The notes beneath the pieces were generated by a model. It saw only the letters and a list, made by a program, of their open reading frames with translations. It was not told the origin of the DNA and made no database searches. The position numbers and the translations under genes are program-made. 64,000 nucleotides of DNA from DASRDR01 sp035550795 (GTDB lineage: Bacteria; Methylomirabilota; Methylomirabilia; Rokubacteriales; DASRDR01), in the NCBI GenBank assembly GCA_035550795.1, contig DASZOL010000016.1, forward strand, positions 1-64,000, given 5' to 3'. Shown here piece by piece: positions 16,771 to 26,026 of the stretch. Each line of letters begins with the position of its first letter. Within the stretch, counting starts at the first letter, position 1.

Positions 16771-18843
16771 ATGGCTATGCATCCGCAGGCCCGACCCCTC
16801 CTCGATGGCCCCATCGTGCGGGGCGCCGTCGTCGACGCAGTCAAGAAGCTCGATCCCCGGGTCCAGGTCCGGAATCCGGTCATGTTCGTCGTGCTCGTGG
16901 GCAGCGCCCTCACCACCGGACTCTGGCTCCGGGCGCTCCTCGGTCAGGGGGAGGCGCCCGCGGCCTTCATCTTCTGGATCTCGCTGTGGCTCTGGTTCAC
17001 GGTCCTCTTCGCCAACTTCGCCGAAGCGATGGCGGAGGGACGGGGCAAGGCCCAGGCCGAGGCTCTCCGCCGGACGCGCCAGAACGTCCAGGCCAAGCGG
17101 CTGGCCCGGCCCGAGCGCGGCGCACCTGTCACCCGCGTAGTGGGCAGCTTGCTCCGGCAGGGAGACGTCGTGCTTGTCGAGGCCGGAGATGTCATTCCGG
17201 GCGACGGCGAGGTGATCGAGGGCGTGGCCTCGGTGGACGAGAGCGCCATCACCGGGGAGAGCGCCCCCGTCATCCGAGAGAGTGGGGGCGACCGGAGCGC
17301 GGTGACCGGCGGCACGCGCGTGCTCTCCGACTGGCTGATCGTCCGCATCAGCGCGAACCCCGGCGAGGCGTTCCTGGACCGGATGATCGCCATGGTGGAG
17401 GGGGCCAAGCGCCAGAAGACCCCGAACGAGATCGCCCTCAACATCCTGCTCGCGGGATTCACGATCATCTTCCTGCTAGCCACCGCGACATTGCTGCCGT
17501 TCTCGCTCTACAGCGTCGGCGCCGCCGGACAGGGGGCACCGGTGACGATCACGGTCCTGGTGGCGCTCCTCGTGTGCCTGATTCCCACCACGATCGGCGG
17601 GCTCCTCTCCGCGATCGGCATCGCCGGCATGGACCGGATGCACCAGGCGAACGTGATCGCCATGTCGGGCCGCGCCGTCGAGGCGGCCGGGGACGTCGAC
17701 GTGCTGCTCCTCGACAAGACGGGCACGATCACGCTCGGCAACCGGCAGGCCACCGCGTTCCTACCGGCAGCGGGCGTCGCCGAGCGCGATCTGGCCGACG
17801 CCGCGCAGCTCGCCTCGCTGGCCGACGAGACGCCTGAAGGGCGCAGCATCGTCGTGCTCGCCAAGCAGAAGTATGCGATCCGCGAGCGGGACGTGCGCGG
17901 GATCGGCGCCACATTCGTGCCGTTCACCGCGCAGACCCGGATGAGCGGGGTCAACCTCGACGGGCGGCAGGTTCGCAAGGGGGCCGCCGACGCGATCGAG
18001 GCCCACGTTCAGGCCGCGAGTGGTCAGCTGCCCGCCGATGTGCGGGTCGCGGTGGACGGGGTCGCGAAGCAGGGCGCAACACCGCTCGTGGTTGCCGACG
18101 GACCGCGAGTCCTCGGCGTGATCCAGCTGAAGGACATCGTCAAGGGCGGCATCCGGGAGCGCTTCGGCGAGCTCCGGCGCATGGGCATCAAGACGGTCAT
18201 GATCACCGGCGACAACCCGCTCACCGCCGCGGCGATCGCGGCCGAGGCGGGGGTCGACGATTTCCTGGCCCAGGCGACGCCGGAAACGAAGCTCAAGCTC
18301 ATCCGCGAGTACCAGGCCGGCGGGCGGCTCGTGGCGATGACCGGCGACGGGACCAACGATGCCCCCGCCCTGGCCCAGGCCGACGTCGCAGTGGCGATGA
18401 ACTCGGGGACGCAGGCGGCCAAGGAAGCCGGCAACATGGTCGACCTCGACTCGAACCCCACGAAGCTCATCGAGGTCGTGGAGACCGGCAAGCAGATGCT
18501 GATGACGCGGGGGGCCCTGACCACCTTCAGCATCTCGAACGACGTGGCGAAGTACTTCGCCATCATTCCCGCGGCTTTCGCGACGACGTATCCGGTCCTC
18601 AACGCGCTCAACATCATGGGGCTCGCGACGCCCGAGAGCGCGATCCTCTCCGCGGTCATCTTCAATGCGCTGATCATCATCGCACTGATCCCGCTCGCGC
18701 TGCGCGGCGCGCGGTACCGTCCGGTCGGCGCCGCCCGCCTCCTCCGACAGTTCCTCTGGGTGTACGGCGCGGGTGGCATCGTCGTCCCGTTCATCGGCAT
18801 CAAGCTCATCGACATGATCCTGGTCGCCCTGGGCCTGGCATAG
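16771..18843 (+). CDS. kdpB: KdpB, P-type ATPase subunit
   Basis: The 690-residue energising subunit of Kdp. P-type ATPase motifs are intact: TGESAPV in the actuator domain, LLLDKTGTITLGN with the phosphorylated D315, and MTGDGTNDAPALAQADVA in the P domain, with SNDVAKYFAI at the start of the last membrane region. The start ATG at 16771 lies 15 bp after kdpA behind GGGAGGCAAGAG. Length is normal for the family (about 680). Confidence 0.97.
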   Translation: MAMHPQARPLLDGPIVRGAVVDAVKKLDPRVQVRNPVMFVVLVGSALTTGLWLRALLGQGEAPAAFIFWISLWLWFTVLFANFAEAMAEGRGKAQAEALRRTRQNVQAKRLARPERGAPVTRVVGSLLRQGDVVLVEAGDVIPGDGEVIEGVASVDESAITGESAPVIRESGGDRSAVTGGTRVLSDWLIVRISANPGEAFLDRMIAMVEGAKRQKTPNEIALNILLAGFTIIFLLATATLLPFSLYSVGAAGQGAPVTITVLVALLVCLIPTTIGGLLSAIGIAGMDRMHQANVIAMSGRAVEAAGDVDVLLLDKTGTITLGNRQATAFLPAAGVAERDLADAAQLASLADETPEGRSIVVLAKQKYAIRERDVRGIGATFVPFTAQTRMSGVNLDGRQVRKGAADAIEAHVQAASGQLPADVRVAVDGVAKQGATPLVVADGPRVLGVIQLKDIVKGGIRERFGELRRMGIKTVMITGDNPLTAAAIAAEAGVDDFLAQATPETKLKLIREYQAGGRLVAMTGDGTNDAPALAQADVAVAMNSGTQAAKEAGNMVDLDSNPTKLIEVVETGKQMLMTRGALTTFSISNDVAKYFAIIPAAFATTYPVLNALNIMGLATPESAILSAVIFNALIIIALIPLALRGARYRPVGAARLLRQFLWVYGAGGIVVPFIGIKLIDMILVALGLA

Positions 18844-18856
18844 GAGGGATGCCACG

Positions 18857-19426
18857 ATGAATCAGCTCAAGCCAGCTGTCCTGATGCTCGTATGGCTCAG
18901 CCTGATCACGGGGGTCGCCTACCCGCTCCTCGTGACCGGGATCGCTCAGGTGGCCTTCCCCGCCCAGGCCAATGGGAGCCTGGTCATGCGGGATGGGAAG
19001 GCGGTCGGCTCGGCCCTCATCGGCCAGCCGTTCGACGATCCGAAGTACTTCTGGGGTCGGCTGTCCGCCACGACCCCTCACGGTTATAACGCCGCCGCGT
19101 CCTCGGGGTCCAACCTGGGACCCCTGAATCCGAATCTCCACGCAGCGACCAAGGCCCGGATCGAGGTCCTGCGCGAGGCCGACCCCGGCAACACGGCGCC
19201 CGTGCCCGTGGACCTCGCGACGGCGTCGGCTAGCGGCTTGGACCCCCACATCAGCCCGGCCGGCGCCTTGTATCAGGTGCGACGCGTGGCCCGCGCGCGC
19301 GGGATCGCTGACGAGAAGATCCGCCGGCTGGTCGAGCAGCACATCGAGCCGCGGCAGCTCGGCGTATTGGGGGAGTCACGCGTGAACGTGCTCCTCCTCA
19401 ACCTCGCCCTGGACGGCGTTCGCTGA
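18857..19426 (+). CDS. kdpC: KdpC, periplasmic accessory subunit
   Basis: A 189-residue protein with one N-terminal membrane helix (PAVLMLVWLSLITGVAYPLL) and a periplasmic domain. Family motifs include GSALIGQPFDDPKYFWGR, SGLDPHISPAGALYQV and RVARARGI, with QLGVLGESRVNVLLLN at the end. KdpC stabilises the KdpA-KdpB assembly. It follows kdpB after 13 bp with GGAGGG upstream, and ktrB starts 3 bp after its stop, so the K+ channel genes appear to belong to the same transcript. Confidence 0.95.
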   Translation: MNQLKPAVLMLVWLSLITGVAYPLLVTGIAQVAFPAQANGSLVMRDGKAVGSALIGQPFDDPKYFWGRLSATTPHGYNAAASSGSNLGPLNPNLHAATKARIEVLREADPGNTAPVPVDLATASASGLDPHISPAGALYQVRRVARARGIADEKIRRLVEQHIEPRQLGVLGESRVNVLLLNLALDGVR

Positions 19427-19429
19427 AGG

Positions 19430-20881
19430 ATGGGCCCCTTGCCGCGGGATCGAATGCCAGGCACGCCACCAGCCGACCAGGTCTCGCGGCCCGCGTGGCG
19501 GCCGACACCTGATCGGCCACGGACCATCCGGTGGCAAGGCATCGCCCCGGGGCGCGCGCTCGTCCTCGGATTTCTCGGCACCATCGTCTCCGGGGCGATG
19601 CTCTTGTGGATGCCGATGTCGGGGGCATCCCCTAACACGACGACCTTCGTGGATGCCCTCTTCACCGCGGCGTCGGCGGTCTGCGTGACCGGTCTCATCG
19701 TCGTCGACACGCCGCAGCACTTCTCCTTTGTCGGCCAGCTGGTGATTCTCATCCTCATCCAAATCGGCGGGCTCGGGTACATGACGACGACGAGCTTCAT
19801 CTCACTTCTCCTCCGCCAGCACATCACGCTTCGCGATCGCCTGGCGCTGCAGGAAGGCTTGAACCAGCTAACCTTGGAAGGCCTGGTGCGCTACGTCAGG
19901 CGCGTCATCGCGGTAACCCTCGCCGTCGAGGGGGTAGGGGCGGTCCTCCTCGCCGCGTGGTGGCTGCGTGAGTTTCCGCTGCCGACCGCACTGATGTTCG
20001 GGGTATTCCACGCTGTCTCCGCGTTCAACAACGCCGGCTTCAGCCTGTTCAGCGACAGCCTCGTCCGGTACGTCGCCGACCCCGTCGTGTCACTCACCGT
20101 GGCAGGCCTCTTCGTGCTGGGAGGGATCGGGTACTCGGTCATCTCAGAGGCGCTGGACCGCCTTCGCGGAGTGCGCCGGCGACTCCCGTGGTCGCTGCAC
20201 GCCAAGCTCGTGACGACGGTGACCACCCTCCTGCTCCTGGGCGGCATGGTCGCCATCCTCGCCGGTGAGGGAGGTCACCAGGGGACGATGGCCGATCTCT
20301 CCCCGGGCGCCAAGATCCTCGCCACGCTTTTCCAGTCCGCCACGGCACGGACCGCCGGGTTCAACACGCTCGCGATCGGCAACCTCTCGCAGGCCAGCCT
20401 GTTTGCGCTCATCCTGCTCATGTTCATCGGAGCGTCCCCCGGCAGCACGGGTGGTGGGGTGAAGACGACGACGTTCGGCATCCTCGCGCTGACCACATGG
20501 GGGGCGCTCCTCGGCCGTCCCGAGGTCCGCCTGTTCCGGCGGCGCCTGGCGGCCGAGAGTGTGAGCAAGGCCTTCGGCGTCACCCTCCTGTCGTTTCTGC
20601 TGGTGAACGGAGTCGCGCTCCTGTTGCTGCACCGGGAAGGCCATGGACTCGTGCCGACGCTCTTCGAGGTGACCTCCGCGTTCGGGACCGTCGGGCTGTC
20701 CGTCGGTCTGCCGGACTCGCCGACGAGCCTGTCCGGTGCGTTCTCGCCCATGGGGAAGCTTCTGATCGTGCTGACCATGTTCCTGGGGCGCGTCGGTCCG
20801 GTGACGGTCGGAGCGGCGCTCCTCGTGCGCCGGCGCATGGTCCGCTACGAGTACCCCGAGGAGCCGGTGCTCGTCGGGTAG
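19430..20881 (+). CDS. ktrB: KtrB/TrkH-type K+ translocating subunit
   Basis: A 483-residue channel-like subunit of a KtrAB/TrkAH uptake system. The four filter regions are TSAVCVTGLIV, FNNAGFSLF, ARTAGFNTL and SAFGTVGLSVG, each with its key glycine. An N-terminal arginine/proline-rich extension of about 40 residues precedes the first helix; ATG 19454 (MPGTPPADQ) is a possible alternative start. The partner RCK gene follows after 13 bp. Its position 3 bp behind kdpC in the same operon is unusual, since Trk/Ktr genes are normally regulated apart from kdp. Confidence 0.92.
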   Translation: MGPLPRDRMPGTPPADQVSRPAWRPTPDRPRTIRWQGIAPGRALVLGFLGTIVSGAMLLWMPMSGASPNTTTFVDALFTAASAVCVTGLIVVDTPQHFSFVGQLVILILIQIGGLGYMTTTSFISLLLRQHITLRDRLALQEGLNQLTLEGLVRYVRRVIAVTLAVEGVGAVLLAAWWLREFPLPTALMFGVFHAVSAFNNAGFSLFSDSLVRYVADPVVSLTVAGLFVLGGIGYSVISEALDRLRGVRRRLPWSLHAKLVTTVTTLLLLGGMVAILAGEGGHQGTMADLSPGAKILATLFQSATARTAGFNTLAIGNLSQASLFALILLMFIGASPGSTGGGVKTTTFGILALTTWGALLGRPEVRLFRRRLAAESVSKAFGVTLLSFLLVNGVALLLLHREGHGLVPTLFEVTSAFGTVGLSVGLPDSPTSLSGAFSPMGKLLIVLTMFLGRVGPVTVGAALLVRRRMVRYEYPEEPVLVG

Positions 20882-20894
20882 CGGAGGGCCGCGG

Positions 20895-21560
20895 ATGCCG
20901 AAACGCCACATCGCCGTGATCGGACTGGGGAACTTCGGGGCCGCCGTCGCGCGAACCCTCGCGCGGCGCGGGACACAGGTCCTCTGCGTGGACCGCGACA
21001 TGGACAAGGTGCAGGCGATCAAGGACGACGTCACGCATGCGGTGCAGGCCGACGCCACGGACGAGCAGGCACTCCGCGCCGTGGGGATGGCCGAGGCCGA
21101 TGCGGTCGTCATCAGCCTCGGGCAGGACATCGCCATGAGCCTTCTCGCGGCGATGGTCGTCCAGGAACTGGGCGTGCCGCACCTCGTGGCGAAGGCCGTC
21201 AATCCGCTTCACGCTCGCCTGCTGTCCAAGCTCGGCGTTGAGCGGGTCGTCTTCCCGGAGCAGGACATGGGACGACGCGTGGCCGACCTCTTGCTGGCCC
21301 CGCGAATGGTCGATCACCTGGAGCTGGCCGAGGGGTTCGCGATCGATGAGATCGTGCCGCCAGATCACTTCGTCGGACGGTCCATCCGTGAGCTGGAAGT
21401 GCGCTCCCGGTACGGGGTGACGATCGTCGCCATCCGTCGGCTCCATGACCGACCAGGCACTCCCGAGTTTCAGGTCAACCCGGACGGCGACGAGAGAATC
21501 CGCCGCGACGACATCCTAGTGGTCATCGGTGCGACCGCCGACCTCGAGAAGCTGCGCTAG
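20895..21560 (+). CDS. ktrA: KtrA/TrkA-type RCK regulatory subunit
   Basis: A 221-residue cytosolic gating subunit. RCK_N (residues about 4-125) has the Rossmann motif VIGLGNFGAAVARTL and the acidic residue after strand 2 in VLCVDRDMDKV; RCK_C (about 135-221) begins around LELAEGFAIDEIVPP and ends RRDDILVVIGATADLEKLR. One RCK pair per chain is the KtrA arrangement rather than the doubled TrkA. It binds adenine nucleotides and opens KtrB. GAGGGCCGCGG precedes the ATG. Confidence 0.93.
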   Translation: MPKRHIAVIGLGNFGAAVARTLARRGTQVLCVDRDMDKVQAIKDDVTHAVQADATDEQALRAVGMAEADAVVISLGQDIAMSLLAAMVVQELGVPHLVAKAVNPLHARLLSKLGVERVVFPEQDMGRRVADLLLAPRMVDHLELAEGFAIDEIVPPDHFVGRSIRELEVRSRYGVTIVAIRRLHDRPGTPEFQVNPDGDERIRRDDILVVIGATADLEKLR

Positions 21561-21598
21561 AGGCGCCCAGGAGGGTGCCGCCGTGGCACCGGCAAGCG

Positions 21599-21627
21599 CT
21601 GACCCCCGGGGCCCGGTCGGCTAGACT
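21599..21627 (+). promoter_or_regulatory. Candidate promoter giving a leaderless kdpD transcript
   Basis: CTGACC (21599-21604), a 17-bp spacer and TAGACT (21622-21627) lie in the 73-bp gap between ktrA and kdpD. The kdpD GTG begins at 21634, 7 bp after the -10 box, exactly where transcription would start, and no ribosome-binding sequence stands before it. Confidence 0.5.
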
Positions 21628-21633
21628 GCAGGC

Positions 21634-24321
21634 GTGGAACACGACCGCCCGGACCCTGACGCGCTCCTGGCCCGAGTCCGGGAGGAACAGGCCCGCCAGC
21701 AGCGGGGGAAACTCAAGGTCTTCTTCGGCGCCGCCGCCGGCGTCGGGAAGACCTACGCCATGCTGGAGGCGGCGCGCAGTCAGCACGAGGCGGGTGTCGA
21801 CGTGGTGATCGGCTGGGTCGACACGCATGGGCGGGCCGAGACCGAGGCGCTCCTTCCCGGGCTCGAGCAACTGCCGCCGCGGATGGTCGAGTACCGCGGC
21901 ACGACCCTGCGCGAGTTCGATCTCGACGCCGCCCTCGCACGACGCCCGGCCCTGATCCTCGTCGACGAGTTGGCCCACACGAACGCGCCCGGCTCGCGCC
22001 ATGCCAAGCGCTGGCAGGATGTCGCCGAGCTGCTCGACGCCGCGATCGACGTCTACACCACCCTGAACGTCCAGCATCTCGAGAGCCTGAACGACGTCGT
22101 GGCGCGCGTGACGGAGGTGCCGACCCGGGAGACGGTCCCGGACTCAATCCTGGAAGAGGCGGCCGAGGTCGAGCTGGTGGATCTCCCTCCGGACGACCTG
22201 ATCCGGCGCCTGAGGGAGGGGAAGGTCTACGTCCCCGAGCAAGCCGGCGAAGCCGTCCGCCGGTTCTTCCGCAAGGGCAATTTGATCGCGCTCCGGGAGC
22301 TGGCGCTCCGGACCACCGCGGCACGCGTCGACGCCCAGATGGAGGTCTACCGGCGCGACCACGCCGTCCCTGGCATCTGGCCGGTCGCCGAGCGCATCCT
22401 CGTCTGCGTCAGCCCGAGCCCCTTCGCCGCCCGCGTCGTCCGGGGGGCGCGGCGGATGGCGGCGGGGCTCCGCGCCGAGTGGGTCGTCGTCAACGTCGAG
22501 ATCCCGGCGACCGCCCGCCTCCCCGCCGCGGACCGCGACCGCATCGTCCAGACTCTCCGGCTGGCCGAGCAGCTCGGCGCGGAGACCGCGACACTGACCG
22601 GCCACGACGTCGCCGGCGAGGTCCTCGCGTACGCGCGGCGACGCAACGTGACGCGCATCGTCCTCGGCAAGCCGGCGCGGCCCCGCTGGCGCGAGGCCCT
22701 GTTCGGCTCCGTCGTCAACGACCTGGTGCGGCGGAGCGGCGACATAGACGTGTACGTCATCACCGGCGAGCGCGAGGGGCCGCAGCTCGCGGCGACCGCA
22801 CGCCCCGCGCCGCCCGTGGACTGGGCCGGCTACGCGAAGGCGGCGGGGGCCGTGGCAGCCTGCACCGGGGTGTCAGCACTCATGCTCCCTCACTTCGCGC
22901 CGGCCAACCTCATCATGGTGTATCTCTTGGGCACCGTGGCGGCGGCGCGTCTGGGACGGGGTCCATCCATTCTTGCCTCCGTCCTCAGCGTGGCGGCCTT
23001 CGACTTCTTCTTTGTCCCGCCCATTTTCACCTTCGCCGTGTCCGACACGCAGTACGTCGTCACGTTCGCCGTCATGCTGGTCGTCGCGATCGTGATCAGC
23101 ACGCTGACCACCCGCGTCCGGGCGCAGGCGGAGGCCTCTCGCCAGCGCGAGCGCCGGACCGCAGCCCTCTACGCGATGACGCGGGACCTCGTCAGCCAGC
23201 AGGGGCTCGACGAGCTGCTCCAGGCGGCGACGCGCCACGTCGCGGAGGTGTTCGGGAGCCGCGTCGCCGTGTTCCTGGCCGACCCGGACGGGAATCTGGT
23301 CCGCCGCGCGGGCGATCTGGCCGCGGAGACCAACGACCCGAGCGAGCTGGGAGTCGCGCGGTGGGTGCTGGAGCATGGCCAGCTGGCCGGCCGCGGCAGC
23401 GCGACGCTTCCGGGCGCGCGGGCGCTCTATGTGCCACTGTCCGCCGCGCGCGGGACCGTGGGGATCCTCGCCGTCGTCCCGCCGTCGGGGGAGTCCCTGG
23501 GAACGCCCGAGCAGGTGCACCTCCTGGAGACCTTCGCCGCCCAGACCGCACTCGCCATCGAGCGCGTAGCCCTCGTGGACGAGGCCCAGCAGGCGCGCTT
23601 TCGCTCCGAGACGGAGCGGCTCCGGAGCTCGCTGCTCAGCGCCGTCTCGCACGACCTCCGGACACCCCTGGCCACGATCACCGGGTCGGCGAGCGCTCTC
23701 GTCGAGGGAGATGCCGCGCTCGACGAGGCGACGCGGCGCGAGCTGGCCCAGGCGATCCAGGACGAGGCCGACCGCCTGAATCGCCTGGTGCACAATCTCC
23801 TGGAGATGACGCGCCTGGAGTCCGGCGGCATCCGGGTCCACAAGGACTGGCATCCGCTGGAGGAGGTGGTCGGCAGCGCGCTGGCACGCGTCGAGAAGCA
23901 GCTCGGCCAGCGCCGCGTCGACATCGACCTGCCGCCCGACCTCCCGCTGGTGCCGCTCGATCCCCTGCTCGTCGAGCAGGTCCTCATCAACTTGCTCGAC
24001 AACGCGATCAAGTACACGCCCGAGACGAGCCCGATCGAGATCTCGGCCTCCGTCGAGGATCACGCGGTCTCTGTGCGAGTCGCCGACCGGGGCCCGGGAT
24101 TCGCGCCCGGAGAGGAAACGCAGATCTTCGAGAAGTTCTACCGGGGTCAGGAAGCGGGTACGCGCACAGGGGCCGGCTTGGGCCTCGCAATCGCCCGGGG
24201 CATCGTCGAGGCCCACGGCGGGCGGATTATCGCCGAGCCCCGCCCCGGGGGAGGCGCGCTGTTCCGCTTCACCCTGCCGCTGGCGGCCGAGCCGCCCGAG
24301 GTCCGGACGGACGATGGCTGA
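21634..24321 (+). CDS. kdpD: KdpD, K+/turgor-responsive sensor histidine kinase
   Basis: An 895-residue membrane kinase with the complete family layout. Residues 20-230 are the KdpD N-terminal domain with the Walker-type GAAAGVGKTYAML at 32-44; about 245-370 is a universal-stress-like domain; about 395-500 holds the DUF4118 membrane helices with AAFDFFFVPPIFTFAVSD; about 515-650 is a GAF domain; HisKA follows with LSAVSHDLRTPLATITGSA and phospho-acceptor H673; the HATPase domain has NLLDNAIKYTP and GAGLGLAIARGIVEAHGG. It starts at GTG 21634 without a Shine-Dalgarno sequence. Its end overlaps kdpE by 8 bp. Confidence 0.96.
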   Translation: MEHDRPDPDALLARVREEQARQQRGKLKVFFGAAAGVGKTYAMLEAARSQHEAGVDVVIGWVDTHGRAETEALLPGLEQLPPRMVEYRGTTLREFDLDAALARRPALILVDELAHTNAPGSRHAKRWQDVAELLDAAIDVYTTLNVQHLESLNDVVARVTEVPTRETVPDSILEEAAEVELVDLPPDDLIRRLREGKVYVPEQAGEAVRRFFRKGNLIALRELALRTTAARVDAQMEVYRRDHAVPGIWPVAERILVCVSPSPFAARVVRGARRMAAGLRAEWVVVNVEIPATARLPAADRDRIVQTLRLAEQLGAETATLTGHDVAGEVLAYARRRNVTRIVLGKPARPRWREALFGSVVNDLVRRSGDIDVYVITGEREGPQLAATARPAPPVDWAGYAKAAGAVAACTGVSALMLPHFAPANLIMVYLLGTVAAARLGRGPSILASVLSVAAFDFFFVPPIFTFAVSDTQYVVTFAVMLVVAIVISTLTTRVRAQAEASRQRERRTAALYAMTRDLVSQQGLDELLQAATRHVAEVFGSRVAVFLADPDGNLVRRAGDLAAETNDPSELGVARWVLEHGQLAGRGSATLPGARALYVPLSAARGTVGILAVVPPSGESLGTPEQVHLLETFAAQTALAIERVALVDEAQQARFRSETERLRSSLLSAVSHDLRTPLATITGSASALVEGDAALDEATRRELAQAIQDEADRLNRLVHNLLEMTRLESGGIRVHKDWHPLEEVVGSALARVEKQLGQRRVDIDLPPDLPLVPLDPLLVEQVLINLLDNAIKYTPETSPIEISASVEDHAVSVRVADRGPGFAPGEETQIFEKFYRGQEAGTRTGAGLGLAIARGIVEAHGGRIIAEPRPGGGALFRFTLPLAAEPPEVRTDDG

Positions 24322-25051
24322 GACCCGCACGGGCGGCGAAGGCGAGCCGACACGCTTGCCGGCGAACGGGCCGGTGGTGCTGGTCATCGAGGACGAGGCG
24401 CCGATCCGCCGCTTCCTGCGCCCTTCGCTGACGAGCCAGGGCTACCGCGTCGTGGAGTCGGAGACCGGCGAGGACGGGTTGCTCCAGGCGACAAGCCGTC
24501 AGCCGGAGCTCGTCATCCTCGACCTCGGACTGCCTGACCTGGACGGGCTCGAGGTGATCCGCCGGCTGCGTGAGTGGACGAGGATCCCGATCATCGTCCT
24601 CTCCGCCCGGGGGGCTGAGTCTGACAAGGTCGCTGCGCTCGACGCCGGCGCCGACGACTACGTGGCCAAGCCGTTCGCCGTCGGCGAGCTCCTCGCGCGC
24701 GCGCGCGTCGCGCTGCGCCACGCGACCCTGGGACGCGAGCCCGGCGAGTCCACCTTTGCCGTGGCCGAGCTCCGGGTAGACCTGGCGCGACGACGGGTCT
24801 GGCTCGGCGAGAGTGAAGTCCGACTCACGCCTATCGAGTACCGGCTCCTCGCCACCCTGGTCCGGCATGCCGGGAAGGTTCTCACGCATCGCCAGCTTCT
24901 CCAGGAGGTCTGGGGCCCGGCGCAGGTGGAGCAGTCGCACTACCTCCGCGTGTACATGGCGAACCTCCGCCGGAAGCTGGAGACGGATCCGGCGCGCCCG
25001 CGCCTTCTGCGAACCGAACCGGGAGTGGGGTACCGCCTGCTGACGGACTGA
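24314..25051 (+). CDS. kdpE: KdpE, OmpR-family response regulator
   Basis: A 245-residue activator of kdp transcription. The receiver domain shows VLVIEDEAP, the phosphorylation site D70 in VILDLGLPDLDG, and the ADDYVAKPF signature. The C-terminal winged helix follows: EVRLTPIEYRLLATLVRHAG and QSHYLRVYMANLRRKLE. It overlaps kdpD by 8 bp and is the last gene of the potassium island, convergent with the ketopantoate-reductase-like gene 10 bp away. Confidence 0.96.
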   Translation: MAETRTGGEGEPTRLPANGPVVLVIEDEAPIRRFLRPSLTSQGYRVVESETGEDGLLQATSRQPELVILDLGLPDLDGLEVIRRLREWTRIPIIVLSARGAESDKVAALDAGADDYVAKPFAVGELLARARVALRHATLGREPGESTFAVAELRVDLARRRVWLGESEVRLTPIEYRLLATLVRHAGKVLTHRQLLQEVWGPAQVEQSHYLRVYMANLRRKLETDPARPRLLRTEPGVGYRLLTD

Positions 25052-25061
25052 GCCCGTCGCC

Positions 25062-25994
25062 TCAGCCCAGGCCGCCGAAGGCCGCGGCCCGAACCCGGAG
25101 GACGGCGTAGATGAGATCGTAGACGGGCGTCGCCACGCCCAGGCGACGCCCCAGCCGGACGACCGCCCCGGTGATGTCCTCGAGCTCGACCCGACGGCGG
25201 CGCTCGAAGTCGAGCTGCATGGAGGTCTTCATGCCGTCGGGGAGCGCCTGGATCAGGCGGACGGCGGTCTCCACGGCGTCGGGCGGGAGATCTGCGCCCG
25301 CCGCGCGCCCGACGGCGACGGTCTCGGCGATCAGCGCCCGGTAGAGGGCGGCGCCCTCGGGCGTGCCCCGGACTTCTCCGATCGTCGCCTGGCATGCGCT
25401 CGTCAGCGTGGCCCCCGGTGCCAGGCGGACGAACTTGTCCCACACCGCCCGGCGAACGTCGGTCGTTACCCGGACCTCCACCCCGGCATCCCGGAGGGCG
25501 GCGGCGATCGACTCCACGCGAGGCGTGACCGCGCCCGACGGCTCCCCCAGCTCGATGCGCCGGAGGGGGTTCGCCTGGTCTATGACGCCCGGCTCGGCGA
25601 CGGTCGTCGCGATCAGCGTCGTCCCGACCAGGACACGATCCGCGCCCAGCACGGCGCCGAGCCGGTCTCCACTCTCCACTCCGTTCTGCAGCGTCAGGAG
25701 AGCGGTGCCCGGGCCGAGCGCGGCCCGGAGCGCCAGCGCCGCCGGCTCGGTGTCGAACCCCTTCACGGTGAAGAGGACCAGGTCGAAGTGGCCGCCCGCG
25801 TCGGCCGGGTCGGCCACCGTATCGACCGGATGGAGCAGCGTCGAGCGGCCCCCGCTTCGGATCATGAGGCCGCGCTCCCGCAGGACGCGCAGATGCTCGC
25901 CGCGGGCGACGAACGTGACCGCGTGGCCGCGCCCGGCGAGCGCCGCGCCGTAGCAGCCCCCCACGGCGCCCGCGCCCATCACGAGCACGCGCAC
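25062..25994 (-). CDS. Ketopantoate reductase (PanE/ApbA) family oxidoreductase
   Basis: A 310-residue NADPH-dependent enzyme of the 2-dehydropantoate 2-reductase family. I take the GTG at 25994 (VRVLVMGAGAVGG) because the Rossmann motif GAGAVGGCYGAAL must lie at the very N-terminus. Other landmarks are LVLFTVKGFDT, LLTLQNGVES and AVWDKFVRLAPGATLTSA with the catalytic-type Lys. Many proteins of this family act on other 2-keto acids or secondary metabolites, and no pantothenate genes are near, so the substrate is open. It is the last gene of a minus-strand operon with a binding protein and an amidohydrolase, suggesting breakdown of an imported compound. Confidence 0.85.
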   Translation of the reverse strand: MRVLVMGAGAVGGCYGAALAGRGHAVTFVARGEHLRVLRERGLMIRSGGRSTLLHPVDTVADPADAGGHFDLVLFTVKGFDTEPAALALRAALGPGTALLTLQNGVESGDRLGAVLGADRVLVGTTLIATTVAEPGVIDQANPLRRIELGEPSGAVTPRVESIAAALRDAGVEVRVTTDVRRAVWDKFVRLAPGATLTSACQATIGEVRGTPEGAALYRALIAETVAVGRAAGADLPPDAVETAVRLIQALPDGMKTSMQLDFERRRRVELEDITGAVVRLGRRLGVATPVYDLIYAVLRVRAAAFGGLG

Positions 25995-26026
25995 CGGCGT
26001 CAGATCCGCCCGGCGGACCGGCGCCC

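Noticed and set aside
25062..25994. Assigning panE and pantothenate synthesis
   Set aside because: The family is functionally broad, and the operon partners (binding protein, amidohydrolase) point to catabolism instead.
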